Below, piece by piece: positions 17,015-26,503 of a stretch of DNA of 64,000 nucleotides (position 1 is the stretch's first letter; the number at the start of each line of letters is the position of its first letter). The DNA comes from Sphingobacterium hungaricum (GTDB lineage: Bacteria > Bacteroidota > Bacteroidia > Sphingobacteriales > Sphingobacteriaceae): contig NZ_MU158698.1 in assembly GCF_015210005.1 (NCBI RefSeq), positions 2,775,273-2,839,272 on the forward strand, given 5' to 3'. The notes under the pieces are model-generated. The model was not told where the DNA came from. It made no database searches and saw only the letters and a list, made by a program, of their open reading frames with translations. The position numbers and the translations under genes are program-made.

Positions 17015-17764
17015 ATGATGAGAAAATTTGTTTTATGGAGCATACTGTGCTTAAGTTTTATTTTTGTGAACCTCACGTTTGCTCAAGAAAAACAAATTCA
17101 TAAGGTTCTTATTTTTACAAAAACAGCTGGCTTCAGGCATGAAAGCATTCCCAAAGGAACGGAAGTGCTTTCCAAATTGCTGAAAGATAATTCGTTTCAA
17201 GTAGAACATACGGAAGAGTCTTCTGTATTTACTCCAGAGAAATTAAACCAATTCTCTTGTGTCATCTTTCTTAATACGACTGGTGATATTCTGGACGCTT
17301 CTCAAAAAAATGCCTTTGAGCAATACATTCAAGCAGGACATGGTTTTGTTGGCATTCATGCGGCTTCGGACACCGAATATTCTTGGCCTTGGTACGGACA
17401 ATTGGTAGGCGGCTATTTTATGTCGCATCCTGCTGTTCAGGAAGCTAAGATTGACGTGGTAAATCATAAACATCCGGCAACACAGCACCTGCAGAAAGTC
17501 TGGATGCATAAAGACGAATGGTACGATTTTAAAGATGTCCAGAAAGATAAATTGACCCTATTGATGTTGCTCGATGAGACTAGCTACAAAGGAGGGAAGA
17601 TGGGAAAATTTCATCCCATTTCTTGGTTTCATCAATTTGATGGTGGACGATCTTTCTACACTGGCTTAGGCCACACGAATGAATCTTATGATTCCCCTGC
17701 GTTTCAGCAACACGTTTTAGGAGGAATCCTTTGGGCGATGGGCTTAAAAGAAGTGAAAAAATAA
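17015..17764 (+). CDS. Secreted ThuA-like domain protein
   Basis: A 249-residue protein with a Sec signal peptide (residues 1-23, ending LTFAQ) and one ThuA-like domain. Hallmarks are KVLIFTKTAGFRHESIP, the GHGFVGIHAASDTEYSWPWYG block, GGYFMSHP, HKDEWYDF and the closing GGRSFYTGLGHTNESY...HVLGGILWA. ThuA proteins are linked to sugar metabolism (trehalose utilisation) but the reaction is not firmly known. ATGs at 17015 and 17018 are both possible. It is co-transcribed with aroB, with no obvious link to that pathway. Confidence 0.9.
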   Translation: MMRKFVLWSILCLSFIFVNLTFAQEKQIHKVLIFTKTAGFRHESIPKGTEVLSKLLKDNSFQVEHTEESSVFTPEKLNQFSCVIFLNTTGDILDASQKNAFEQYIQAGHGFVGIHAASDTEYSWPWYGQLVGGYFMSHPAVQEAKIDVVNHKHPATQHLQKVWMHKDEWYDFKDVQKDKLTLLMLLDETSYKGGKMGKFHPISWFHQFDGGRSFYTGLGHTNESYDSPAFQQHVLGGILWAMGLKEVKK

Positions 17765-17785
17765 AAAGAAAAACTCGTTTTTTTG

Positions 17786-17818
17786 AATCCCTTTAGGTAT
17801 AACTAGAGGGATTTTTTA
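17786..17818 (+). terminator. Intrinsic terminator after the aroB-thuA operon
   Basis: An 11-bp stem with one G-U pair (17786-17796 and 17803-17813), a 6-nt loop and a run of six T. It ends the operon and isolates it from the SusC gene downstream. Confidence 0.85.
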
Positions 17819-18224
17819 TTGTTATGTTTTTTTTTGAGTTCAAGCCTGATACGATATCAATTAGCGCGTCTAATTTGAGAGCTTCCGGTGCTACCAACGG
17901 ATTGAGATACTTTGTAATATACTTTTGTTACAATTCGATAGAATGATGATAAAAAAGCAAAAAAAAATGTCGAAAACTGAATAACTCTTGATAAATCAAA
18001 TTGACTATTATTATTTATTTTTTTAATCATTAATTAAGTTTATGAATTTTTGCTATTCAATTAACCATGTGGAAAAATTTTATAATTACAGATCGAAATA
18101 CCCATCGTAAGAAAATTTGTAATTAATATTTCTGGTAGTAGATTTAATAAATAAATCTATTATGCCTATGAAACACAACTAATTAATCCAACTACAATCA
18201 AATCGTAAACTAAAATTATAAACT
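17819..18224 (+). promoter_or_regulatory. 406-bp upstream region of the first susC with a distant promoter
   Basis: This AT-rich gap has no gene. TACTTTTG at 17920-17927 matches TAnnTTTG exactly, with a TTG at 17902-17904 in the -33 position (15-bp spacing). If this is the promoter, the susC transcript carries a leader of about 290 nt. No strong hairpin or riboswitch fold was recognised in the leader. Confidence 0.45.
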
Positions 18225-21200
18225 ATGAAAAAGCATTTACTTAGTTTAGGCTCACCGCCTAAAATCACTTTTGCGTGCAAGATACTTTTTTTGATCTTGT
18301 TTTTAGTTCTGTCTAACGCAAATATAAATCTCTATGCGAATCCGCATTTAGCTAAGAAAAACCTGAGCAACCTTAACAACTATCAAACGAAGGTTCTTGG
18401 GAAAGTGTTAGATTCAGAAACAAATTCTGGTATTGCCGGAGCAACAATCACTGTTGTCGGAAAGTCGATAAGCACACAAACCAATTCCGACGGGAGTTTC
18501 GAAATCAATGCGGCAATTAATGATAGGATTCTCGTCAATTACGTCGGCTATGCGAGCCAGCAGTTGACAATTTCTTCATTGAGTCAACAAGTCACAATTG
18601 TTCTGACTAGAGATATTAGCTCGTTGGAAGAAGTGGTCGTGACGGGATATGGAACACAACGTGTTAAAGATCTAACAGGTTCGGTGGCCGTAGTCAATGT
18701 CGATGAATTAAAAACTGTTCCATCTGCTAGCGCAATAGAAGCGTTACAAGGGAGAGCGACTGGTGTTCAGGTCGTAACTGATGGTGCTCCAGGAGCAACA
18801 CCATCCATCAAAATTCGTGGATTTAGTACAATTAACAACAATGAACCATTGTATGTTATCGACGGTGTACCTTTTGAAGGAAAATTGAGTTGGCTCAACC
18901 AGAATGATATTGAAAGCATGCAAGTGTTGAAAGATGCTTCAGCAGCTTCAATTTACGGTGCTAGGGCGAATAATGGAGTTGTAATTATCACTACGAAGGC
19001 TGGAAAAAGGGGGAATGCTGTGATCAACTTTTCCGGATACTATGGACTCCAAACGCCAAAATACAATACATTTCCTAAAATGCTTTCCCCTCAACAAATA
19101 TTGGATATCAATAATGAACTAACAGGTGAAAGCGAAACACTTCCCGAATACTTGATCGCTGGCGAGAAAGTTGGGCATGATATCACTGAAGCGGATGTGA
19201 ATATGGATTTGTATAATTATGATGCAACGAGCCGTGAAACATTCTATCAAATTACGAAGGCAAATCAAGCAGGAACAGATTGGTTTCGGGAAATCTCTCA
19301 AGTTGCGCCTACTCAAAGCTATCAGTTGTCTGCAAGCGGAGGAAATGACAATTCAAAATATTCTATTGCTGGAGGTTACTTAAATCAAACGGGTAGCTTG
19401 ATTTACACCGGATTTGAGCGATTTAATGTTCGGGCAAATACAGAATTCTCTGCGTTTAACAACAAACTGCGATTTGGAGAAAATCTGCAATATAGTTTTC
19501 AGGAAGGTTTTGGAATGGGGGTAAATACGAATGTGGCGGGAGATTATATTGGCGAAGGAAGTGTGATGGGATTTGCTTACCGTATTCAAAATATTATTCC
19601 GGTTTATGATGAAGGAGGAAATTTTGCAGGAAGCTATGGAGGATATGGCAATGGACAAAATCCAGTCGCCATGTCGTATCGGTCAAAAGACAATAAAAAC
19701 AGAAGCAATTTCTTCTTTGGTAATGCATTTGCTGAGTTTGATCCGATTAAAGGATTGACTTTTCGCAGCAATTTCGGGTTGAAATACGAAACATATAACG
19801 GAGTGAGCTATACGTATCCGAATCCTGAATTTTCCGAAGGAAATTTTAACACGGGTATGAGCGAATATTTCGGTTTTTCCAATGAATGGACCTGGACGAA
19901 CACGTTAAGCTATAAAAAGATTTTTTCCGAAAAACATAATTTGTCCATCATGGCAGGAACAGAGGCCATAAGAGGCAATCAGCGTGATATTTCGGGAAAT
20001 CGAACTGATTATTTTACCATGAGTTCTTTAGATTACCTTTACTTAAATGCGGGAACCGGTAGTATCGGAAATACCGGAAGTGGAGCAGTCTGGTCAATGT
20101 ACTCTCTATTTGCTAAAGCAGATTATTCGTTCATGGATCGCTATGTACTGAGCGGAACTATCCGTCGCGATGGATCTTCGAATTTCAGCGAGGATAATCT
20201 TTTCGGAACATTTCCCGGAATATCTGGAGCTTGGCGTATTTCGGAGGAAGAATTCGCTAACGATTTAAGCTGGCTGAAAGACCTAAAGGTGCGTGCTGGA
20301 TACGGAATAACAGGTAATCAACGAATTTCAGGTTTTGAATATGTGAATCGATATGAATCGGCGATAAACTCGTCCTCGTATCCAATCGGTGGGGCTGTTC
20401 AAACCGGCGTTTGGCAAAATGCTTACGGAAATCCCGATCTAAAATGGGAACAGGTAGCATCGTTAAATCTGGGTTTGGATTTCACAATCTTTAATGGTGA
20501 CTTCGACGGAAGTTTTGATTGGTACGATAAAAATACAACAGACATGTTGTATCGTCTTCCTTTGCCTTCAGCGGCTGTGGGTGGAGCTTCGTCGCCAATC
20601 ATGAACGTGGGAAATATGAACAATAGAGGATTTGAACTTTCATTGGGATATCACTATGGCCACAGGCAAGAGAAACCGTTTAAGTTTGATCTTAGTGCCA
20701 ATATTTCAAGAAATGTAAACAAGATCAAGGCATTGGATCCAACGGTTACCCAAGATGTATACGGCGATTTTAGAAGTATGCAAACTTCGATTTTGACCGT
20801 TGGAGAGCCATTTGGTGCATTCTATGGATACAATGTCATCGGTATTTATCAAAATGCTGACGAACTAGCCAATTTGCCGACTTACACTGGTGCTCGCGTG
20901 GGCGGACTAAAATTTGAAGATGTCAAACAAGATGGAGTTATTAACACAGAAGATCGAACCATTATAGGAAGTCCACATCCAGATTTTGTGTATTCATTGA
21001 ATTTCAATGCGAAATATAAAGATTTTGATTTATTGCTCTATTTCTACGGATCTCAAGGGAACGATATTTTTGAGGCGACGCGCTATTTTACAGATTTCAG
21101 TGTATTTGACGGGCAGAAAAGCGCTCGCTTATTGGATGCTTGGAGCGATGAGAACACGGGAAGTTTAATTCCAGCACCCGTTATCGATGGACCAGACTTT

Positions 21201-21485
21201 GAATATGAATCTTCAAGTTATTATGTGCAAGACGGCAGTTTTCTAAAACTTAAGAATCTACAAATAGGCTATAATTTACCTACTCAACGGTTATTTAAAG
21301 CAGAAAATAGCATAAAGAATTTGCGAGTTTACTTTGGTGTTACCAATGTGTTAACGTTCACTAAGTATACAGGAAATGATCCTGAAGTTACCGCTACCCC
21401 GTCGGAATATCCGGCTTTGGGTGTAGATTTTGGAACCTATCCTCAGGCTAGGCAATATCTATTGGGATTCAGCTTGGGGTTTTAG
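18225..21485 (+). CDS. SusC/RagA-type TonB-linked outer-membrane transporter
   Basis: A 1086-residue TonB-dependent transporter. It has an N-terminal hydrophobic signal segment (about residues 14-38), a carboxypeptidase-regulatory-like domain (KVLGKVLDSETNSGIAGATITVVG...), the SusC signature EEVVVTGYGTQRVKDLTGSV at about 134-153, a plug domain with PLYVIDGVPF and KDASAASIYGARANNGVVIITTK, and a 22-strand-type barrel ending in QYLLGFSLGF. With the SusD lipoprotein 33 bp downstream it would import oligosaccharides, peptides or other large nutrients. No hydrolase, anti-sigma or hybrid sensor gene is adjacent, so the substrate cannot be inferred. Confidence 0.95.
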   Translation: MKKHLLSLGSPPKITFACKILFLILFLVLSNANINLYANPHLAKKNLSNLNNYQTKVLGKVLDSETNSGIAGATITVVGKSISTQTNSDGSFEINAAINDRILVNYVGYASQQLTISSLSQQVTIVLTRDISSLEEVVVTGYGTQRVKDLTGSVAVVNVDELKTVPSASAIEALQGRATGVQVVTDGAPGATPSIKIRGFSTINNNEPLYVIDGVPFEGKLSWLNQNDIESMQVLKDASAASIYGARANNGVVIITTKAGKRGNAVINFSGYYGLQTPKYNTFPKMLSPQQILDINNELTGESETLPEYLIAGEKVGHDITEADVNMDLYNYDATSRETFYQITKANQAGTDWFREISQVAPTQSYQLSASGGNDNSKYSIAGGYLNQTGSLIYTGFERFNVRANTEFSAFNNKLRFGENLQYSFQEGFGMGVNTNVAGDYIGEGSVMGFAYRIQNIIPVYDEGGNFAGSYGGYGNGQNPVAMSYRSKDNKNRSNFFFGNAFAEFDPIKGLTFRSNFGLKYETYNGVSYTYPNPEFSEGNFNTGMSEYFGFSNEWTWTNTLSYKKIFSEKHNLSIMAGTEAIRGNQRDISGNRTDYFTMSSLDYLYLNAGTGSIGNTGSGAVWSMYSLFAKADYSFMDRYVLSGTIRRDGSSNFSEDNLFGTFPGISGAWRISEEEFANDLSWLKDLKVRAGYGITGNQRISGFEYVNRYESAINSSSYPIGGAVQTGVWQNAYGNPDLKWEQVASLNLGLDFTIFNGDFDGSFDWYDKNTTDMLYRLPLPSAAVGGASSPIMNVGNMNNRGFELSLGYHYGHRQEKPFKFDLSANISRNVNKIKALDPTVTQDVYGDFRSMQTSILTVGEPFGAFYGYNVIGIYQNADELANLPTYTGARVGGLKFEDVKQDGVINTEDRTIIGSPHPDFVYSLNFNAKYKDFDLLLYFYGSQGNDIFEATRYFTDFSVFDGQKSARLLDAWSDENTGSLIPAPVIDGPDFEYESSSYYVQDGSFLKLKNLQIGYNLPTQRLFKAENSIKNLRVYFGVTNVLTFTKYTGNDPEVTATPSEYPALGVDFGTYPQARQYLLGFSLGF

Positions 21486-21518
21486 CAATCATTCATTCAT
21501 AATTTAAATTATAACGCA

Positions 21519-23219
21519 ATGAAAAAATTAAACATACTGGCATCAATTATCACATTCATTTGCCTTGCGTCATGCAGCAAAGATTTTTTGATGCTAAACC
21601 CGCAAGGTCAGTTGAGCGCAGATCAATTGGCTAATGCTGAGGGGATTGAAGGTAACTTAATAGCCGCGTATGGTATTATGAACGGTAATGTAAATGGTAC
21701 ATGGGGTAATTATGCCAGCGCGCCAAGTCAATGGGTATTTGGAGAAATGGCGTCGGACAACGCGCATAAGGGAACCGAGCCAACTGACCAGCCCAACATG
21801 AACAACATTGAAGCTTATACAAATATCAGTACCGACGACAACATCGCAACCATGTGGCGCGTGTATTATGAAGGCGTTCTACGTTGCAATAGCACACTAA
21901 GGCTGTTAGCGGCAGATCAAGCAGGACCTAAAGAAGTTACAGCGGAAAGAGCTTCGCAAATTCAGGGAGAGGCTCGGATGCTGCGAGCACATTATTACTT
22001 TTACTTATGGCGAGTATTTCGAAATATTCCTTACGTAGATGAAAATACTAGCACGGAAGATGCGAAAATCACACCTAACAATACTGATGTTGTGCCTATG
22101 ATTATAGCCGATCTTGAATTTGCAATAGAGAATTTGCCTGCCGATAAGATCAATGGAGAAGCTGGGCGGATGGATTCCAATATCGCCAAAGCATATTTGG
22201 GAAAAGTATTTCTATATCAAAAGCAATACAGCGAAGCGCTAACATTGTTCAATGAGGTTATGGCGGGTAAGGACATTGTAAGCATGCCTTTTGAGAATAA
22301 TTTTGATGTGCTGAACGAAGATGGGCCGGAAGCACTATTGGTCTCGAAGCATGCAATTAACTCAAACGGATCAGGAGATAATGCCAATGTAGGAGATATG
22401 CTTTCTGGTTTATATGGAACTTCTCCGGTAGGCTGTTGTGGGTTTTATCAGCCAACCATCGAACTAGTCAATGCATTTAAAGTTGGCGCTGATGGTCTTC
22501 CGTTCTTAGACGGATCTTACAAAACAAACCCCTATATTTCTGATATCGGAGCTGGTGCAAATTATATTCTAGACAGCACGTTGCACTTTGATCCACGGTT
22601 AGATTATACGGTCGGTCGGAGAGGAGTAATGTATTTAGATTACGGCGTCATGCCTGGGAACGACTGGATCCGAGATGCTGCTTATGGAGGGCCATTTGTT
22701 GGAATGAAAACCATGATCCCTCAAGGTTTGTTCGGCGCTCATGCAGCTGCTGGCGAAAATTATTTAACAGGTTTAGACGTTAATATTATCCGATTGGCAG
22801 ATGTTATTTTAATGGCAGCAGAATGCGAAATCGAATTGAATAATCTGGAACGGGCTCGAACCCTAGTTAATCAGATTCGAACCCGCGCATCGAATTTGGC
22901 GCCAAAATTGACCGCATACGGCAATCCGGCAGCAAATTATAGCATTTCCAATTATGCAACATTTCCAAGTCAAGAGTACGCAAGAAATGCTGTTCGATTT
23001 GAAAGACGATTAGAGTTAGCGATGGAGGGACACCGCTTTTATGATTTAGTAAGATGGGGTATTGCTAAAACAACTTTAGAGGCTTATTCGCAGTTCGAAG
23101 GACAATATTTAGATTCCTATGATGATTTGATATTTAATTCCCACAACGAGTATCAACCTATTCCACAGGAAGAAATAGACAAAAGCAATGGTTTTTTAGA
23201 GCAAAATACAGGATATTGA
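21519..23219 (+). CDS. SusD/RagB-type nutrient-binding lipoprotein
   Basis: A 566-residue SusD-like surface lipoprotein. The signal peptide ends CLASCSKDF (acylated Cys at about residue 19), and the mature part has the helical TPR-like SusD fold with ARMLRAHYYFYLWRVFRNIPYVDE and the C-terminal RFERRLELAMEGHRFYDLVRWG and YQPIPQEEIDKSNG motifs that define the family. It caps the SusC channel encoded just upstream. A terminator follows 29 bp after the stop, so this operon has only the two genes. Confidence 0.95.
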   Translation: MKKLNILASIITFICLASCSKDFLMLNPQGQLSADQLANAEGIEGNLIAAYGIMNGNVNGTWGNYASAPSQWVFGEMASDNAHKGTEPTDQPNMNNIEAYTNISTDDNIATMWRVYYEGVLRCNSTLRLLAADQAGPKEVTAERASQIQGEARMLRAHYYFYLWRVFRNIPYVDENTSTEDAKITPNNTDVVPMIIADLEFAIENLPADKINGEAGRMDSNIAKAYLGKVFLYQKQYSEALTLFNEVMAGKDIVSMPFENNFDVLNEDGPEALLVSKHAINSNGSGDNANVGDMLSGLYGTSPVGCCGFYQPTIELVNAFKVGADGLPFLDGSYKTNPYISDIGAGANYILDSTLHFDPRLDYTVGRRGVMYLDYGVMPGNDWIRDAAYGGPFVGMKTMIPQGLFGAHAAAGENYLTGLDVNIIRLADVILMAAECEIELNNLERARTLVNQIRTRASNLAPKLTAYGNPAANYSISNYATFPSQEYARNAVRFERRLELAMEGHRFYDLVRWGIAKTTLEAYSQFEGQYLDSYDDLIFNSHNEYQPIPQEEIDKSNGFLEQNTGY

Positions 23220-23247
23220 TTTTTGTTTTCATTTTAGATTTGGTTTT

Positions 23248-23278
23248 CAAGCGCCATGGATTCGTGGCGCTTGTTTTT
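23248..23278 (+). terminator. Intrinsic terminator after susD (first pair)
   Basis: A perfect 9-bp GC-rich stem CAAGCGCCA/TGGCGCTTG (23248-23256, 23265-23273) with an 8-nt loop and a run of five T. Confidence 0.9.
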
Positions 23279-23290
23279 GCTTACAGGATA

Positions 23291-23587
23291 TTAATCAAGC
23301 AACTCCGTCAATAATATCACAGGCTTCTCTTGCAATTTATGGGCAGTTTGTTCCGCTAATGCCAAAATATAAGGCTGGTTATTATGATAATCTAATGCTT
23401 CTTTGTCTTTCCAGATTTCATAGAATGTAAATAAGTCTTTGTCATCAATTCCTTGATGCAAATCATATCGTTCACATCCTTCTTCTTGACGAGTTTCAAT
23501 GACTAAGTTCTGAAGGATTTGTTTTATTTCTTCGCGGTGTTGCGATTTAGCTTTGATTAGTGCGGTTAAGTATATTTTGTTTGACAT
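23291..23587 (-). CDS. Antibiotic biosynthesis monooxygenase (ABM) / putative quinol monooxygenase
   Basis: A 98-residue ABM-fold protein: IYLTALIKAKSQHREEIKQIL, then RQEEGCERYDLHQGIDDKDLFTFYEIWKDKEALDYHNNQPYI, which is the YgiN-like pattern. Such dimeric ferredoxin-fold enzymes oxidise quinols or act on reactive small molecules. The gene is divergent from a LysR regulator 100 bp away, the classical layout for a LysR target, so it may be controlled by that regulator. Confidence 0.85.
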   Translation of the reverse strand: MSNKIYLTALIKAKSQHREEIKQILQNLVIETRQEEGCERYDLHQGIDDKDLFTFYEIWKDKEALDYHNNQPYILALAEQTAHKLQEKPVILLTELLD

Positions 23588-23643
23588 TTTCGTTTTTAGT
23601 TTAATTGTTAAGCTATGTAAAAATGGGACTTAATTCTGTATTA

Positions 23644-23669
23644 TTGAAATTATATAATTCATACTTTTG
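23644..23669 (+). promoter_or_regulatory. Promoter of the LysR-type gene
   Basis: A TTG at 23644-23646 and TACTTTTG at 23662-23669 (exact TAnnTTTG), 15 bp apart, 18 bp before the ATG at 23688. This makes the upstream TTG at 23667 unlikely as a start because it lies inside the box. Confidence 0.6.
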
Positions 23670-23687
23670 TATCTAATAAATAATAGC

Positions 23688-24584
23688 ATGGTTAATCTAG
23701 AATGGTATAGAACATTTAAGGCAATTTATAAAGAAGGCACGCTGACCGGAGCGGCAGAGACTTTGTTTATCTCGCAGCCCGGTGTTAGTCTGCATTTAAG
23801 TTCCTTGGAATCCTATGTGGGTTATAAGCTTTTCGATCGAACGGGACGAAAAATGATTCCAACCGAAAGAGGAAAAGTGTTGTTTAATGCATTGAATGAA
23901 CCTCTAAACAAATTAGAAGATATTGAAAAGAATTTTCAGAAATCAACTGAAAAACATACGCCTACGATTAGTGTAGGCATGTGTTTCGAAACCTTCCAGA
24001 TGACTTTGGAACAATATGTCTCAACCTTGCCATTCAATCTGATTATCTGTTTCGGGGAATATCCCGAAATGCTGGATCAGCTGAACAAAGGAATTCTTGA
24101 TTTGATTATTACTCCTAAAAAAGGGATTTCTCCGACGATCATCCATGAAAGTTTTTCGTCCGAAAATATTGTGCTGGTGGGAGGAAAGGACATTGATGCG
24201 AAAGCATTTAAGGCTGTCTTAAAGCAAAAAGACAAAGAGGCGACACAGCTTTGGCTAAAAGAACAGAAATGGTATGGAACTGCTGGCGATATGGAACATT
24301 TATTCCAATTCTGGATTACTAATTTTCAGGAGAAGCCAGATTTCAGGCCAAATTACATCGTGCCTAATTTAAATTCGATTGTTCGCTGCTTAAGTGCTGG
24401 AACTGGATTAGCTGTAATTCCCGATTTTTTATGTCAAAAAGAAATTAACAACGGTCAGATTCAATTGATTTGGGAAGGAGACAAGAAATTAACCAACACC
24501 TTATACTTTGGAACTCGAAAAAATACAATGCACCAGATGGAAATTAACCACATTAAAGATCTTTTTCGAAAGGTGATGACTTAA
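23688..24584 (+). CDS. LysR-family transcriptional regulator
   Basis: A 298-residue LysR-type regulator. The N-terminal winged helix-turn-helix reads LEWYRTFKAIYKEGTLTGAAETLFISQPGVSLHLSSLESYVGYKLFDRTGRKMIPTERG in family style (residues about 3-61). The C-terminal effector domain (about 90-290) is a periplasmic-binding-protein fold. The ATG at 23688 is chosen; a TTG seven codons earlier lies in the promoter. It is divergent from the ABM monooxygenase gene, its most probable target, and is followed by an outer-membrane DUF6268 protein under its own promoter. Confidence 0.92.
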   Translation: MVNLEWYRTFKAIYKEGTLTGAAETLFISQPGVSLHLSSLESYVGYKLFDRTGRKMIPTERGKVLFNALNEPLNKLEDIEKNFQKSTEKHTPTISVGMCFETFQMTLEQYVSTLPFNLIICFGEYPEMLDQLNKGILDLIITPKKGISPTIIHESFSSENIVLVGGKDIDAKAFKAVLKQKDKEATQLWLKEQKWYGTAGDMEHLFQFWITNFQEKPDFRPNYIVPNLNSIVRCLSAGTGLAVIPDFLCQKEINNGQIQLIWEGDKKLTNTLYFGTRKNTMHQMEINHIKDLFRKVMT

Positions 24585-24617
24585 GTGTTTTTAATTTTCA
24601 AAGATAAATTATACCTA

Positions 24618-24646
24618 TTGATTAAATAAAATTTATGGTATATTTG
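24618..24646 (+). promoter_or_regulatory. Promoter of the DUF6268 gene
   Basis: TTG at 24618-24620 and TATATTTG at 24639-24646 (exact TAnnTTTG) with 18 bp between, 20 bp before the ATG at 24667. Confidence 0.6.
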
Positions 24647-24666
24647 GTATAACTAACTGTTATGCC

Positions 24667-25581
24667 ATGAGAAAAACGATTATAAATTATGTGTGGCTTA
24701 TTGTGCTGTTTTTATGCACATCGCTAGAAGCTTACTCGCAAGATTATTTAGATTTAATCCGTATCGGATATAGTCAGGCAAATCTAGGATACGCCGATGA
24801 TGACGCCAAATCGAAATTGAAATCTTTTGATGCAAATGTTATGATTCCCATTGTTATCAATGAATCATCAGCAGTTCTTACGGGAGTAGATTTTAATTCT
24901 AGAAATTTAGCATTGATGCCTGATGCATCCACAACTTCACTTTTTAACGCCGGATTAAGGCTTGGATTTTCAAAAACTTTTAATGAGAAATGGAATGGGT
25001 ACTTTGTAGCGATGCCTAAGGTTTCTTCGGATTTCGATTCCAACATTGGATCTTCATTTCTGTTAGGAGGGCTGGCAATGGCAAAATATGTTAAGCGAGA
25101 GAATTTAACGTACAAAATGGGATTATATGGCTCGCAAGAGGCTTATGGTTTCTTTGGAACACCCATATTAGGCATCTTTTACCGCAGTCCGAATGAAAAG
25201 CTGACTTTAGATCTTTCATTACCGCTACTCGGTGACTTGAATTATGGACTATCAAACAGTTCGTCGATAGGTGTCGATTTTCAGGCTGTACGCAGAAGTT
25301 TCTACCTAGGCGAAGACAATGCGACACAACAGTATGTTGAAAACAACGAAATTATATTGGCTCCATATTATCAATTCCGAACATTAGATAACAAATTGTT
25401 ATTCCGCGCAAAGGCAGGATATTCTACAGCAGATTTTGGAGTTTATTCAACCTCTTCAGAAAAAATGATTGGGCTATCAGCCTTTAATTTTGGCGATAAC
25501 CGAACACAATCGAATTTAGAAACAAGCGGTGGCCTGTATTTTAATGTGCAAGTTGTTTTTAGAGTGAGTACGAAGAAGTAA
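24667..25581 (+). CDS. Outer-membrane beta-barrel-like protein (DUF6268 type)
   Basis: A 304-residue secreted protein with signal peptide (residues 1-24, ending EAYSQ), followed by alternating amphipathic strands with aromatic ends (LRLGFSKTFNEKWNGYFVAMPKV, LLGGLAMAKYVKRENLTYKMGLYG) and a last strand YFNVQVVFRVSTKK. This is a 12- to 14-strand barrel pattern that resembles DUF6268. No function is established. It is followed by a strong bidirectional terminator. Confidence 0.75.
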   Translation: MRKTIINYVWLIVLFLCTSLEAYSQDYLDLIRIGYSQANLGYADDDAKSKLKSFDANVMIPIVINESSAVLTGVDFNSRNLALMPDASTTSLFNAGLRLGFSKTFNEKWNGYFVAMPKVSSDFDSNIGSSFLLGGLAMAKYVKRENLTYKMGLYGSQEAYGFFGTPILGIFYRSPNEKLTLDLSLPLLGDLNYGLSNSSSIGVDFQAVRRSFYLGEDNATQQYVENNEIILAPYYQFRTLDNKLLFRAKAGYSTADFGVYSTSSEKMIGLSAFNFGDNRTQSNLETSGGLYFNVQVVFRVSTKK

Positions 25582-25604
25582 AAGGATTATTAAGATGTGT
25601 AAAT

Positions 25605-25642
25605 AAAAAAGTCTGTTAGAAATGCATCTAACAGACTTTTTT
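25605..25642. terminator. Bidirectional intrinsic terminator
   Basis: A perfect 16-bp inverted repeat (25605-25620 and 25627-25642) with a 6-nt loop, A run on the left and T run on the right. It lies between convergent genes and can stop transcription from both sides. Confidence 0.92.
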
Positions 25643-25647
25643 AATAG

Positions 25648-26400
25648 CTAGACAGCAGTGTATCCACCATCAACTAAGAAGTAGGAGCCTGTTATAAAAG
25701 AGGATTGGTCCGAACTTAAAAATAGAACCATATTGGCCACATCTTCGGGCTGTCCCAATCGTCCGATTGAATGTTTCTGTTTTAAAGACTCTAACAATTC
25801 TGCATTCGCATGATCTTCCAATAATGGCGTTAAGATATAGCCAGGGCCAACAGCATTGCATCGAATGTTTTTAGCTCCATATTCAGCACCAATATTTTTT
25901 GTTAAGCCAACGACTGCGTGTTTGCTAGACGTGTAAGCGCTCGACATTGGGGCAGCAACAGTACCATGCACTGAAGATATATTGACAATATTTCCGCCAG
26001 CATTTTTTTCCATTGCTTTTAGTTGGTATTTGCAACCATAGAAAACGCCGTTTAAGTTAATATCTAAAACTTTCTTCCAACTATCCAAATCATAATCTCC
26101 AGTCAAGGCTGCTTCCCCTCCAACGCCGGCGTTATTGCAAGCAATATCTAATTTGCCAAACTGTTCTACAGTAGCTTGAACAAGTTGTTCATTGTCTTCT
26201 GCTTTTGACGTATCGGCTTTGAAAAATTTAGCATTGCCACCTGATTGGATAATCAAGTCAACAGTCTCTTGACCTCCTTTTTCATTGATATCAGAAACCA
26301 TTACTGATGCTCCTTCATTCGCGTAGGAAATAGCGACAGCCCTTCCGATTCCTGATCCTGCATCCGTTACAAGCGCAACTTTATTTTCTAAACTTTTCAT
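25648..26400 (-). CDS. SDR-family oxidoreductase (classical)
   Basis: A 250-residue NAD(P)-dependent short-chain dehydrogenase. The cofactor motif appears as VTDAGSGIGRAVA (residues 11-23), with Asp in place of the common Gly at the second position of TGxxxGIG. NNAGVGG, the catalytic Ser in NISSVHG, the active site YTSSKHAVVG (Tyr and Lys) and VGPGYILTPL are all present. The substrate cannot be predicted. It is a single gene facing the DUF6268 gene. Confidence 0.9.
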   Translation of the reverse strand: MKSLENKVALVTDAGSGIGRAVAISYANEGASVMVSDINEKGGQETVDLIIQSGGNAKFFKADTSKAEDNEQLVQATVEQFGKLDIACNNAGVGGEAALTGDYDLDSWKKVLDINLNGVFYGCKYQLKAMEKNAGGNIVNISSVHGTVAAPMSSAYTSSKHAVVGLTKNIGAEYGAKNIRCNAVGPGYILTPLLEDHANAELLESLKQKHSIGRLGQPEDVANMVLFLSSDQSSFITGSYFLVDGGYTAV

Positions 26401-26503
26401 TTTATTTTGAATTTGATAGTAATAATACCTTAAATGGATAAGAAATGTTTAGAATAGCAATTTATATTACACTTACTTGATATATCAATTAAACTCAAAT
26501 CTA

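Noticed and set aside
25605..25642. 16-bp inverted repeat as an insertion-sequence end
   Set aside because: A and T runs on both sides and position between convergent genes show a bidirectional terminator; no transposase or target duplication.
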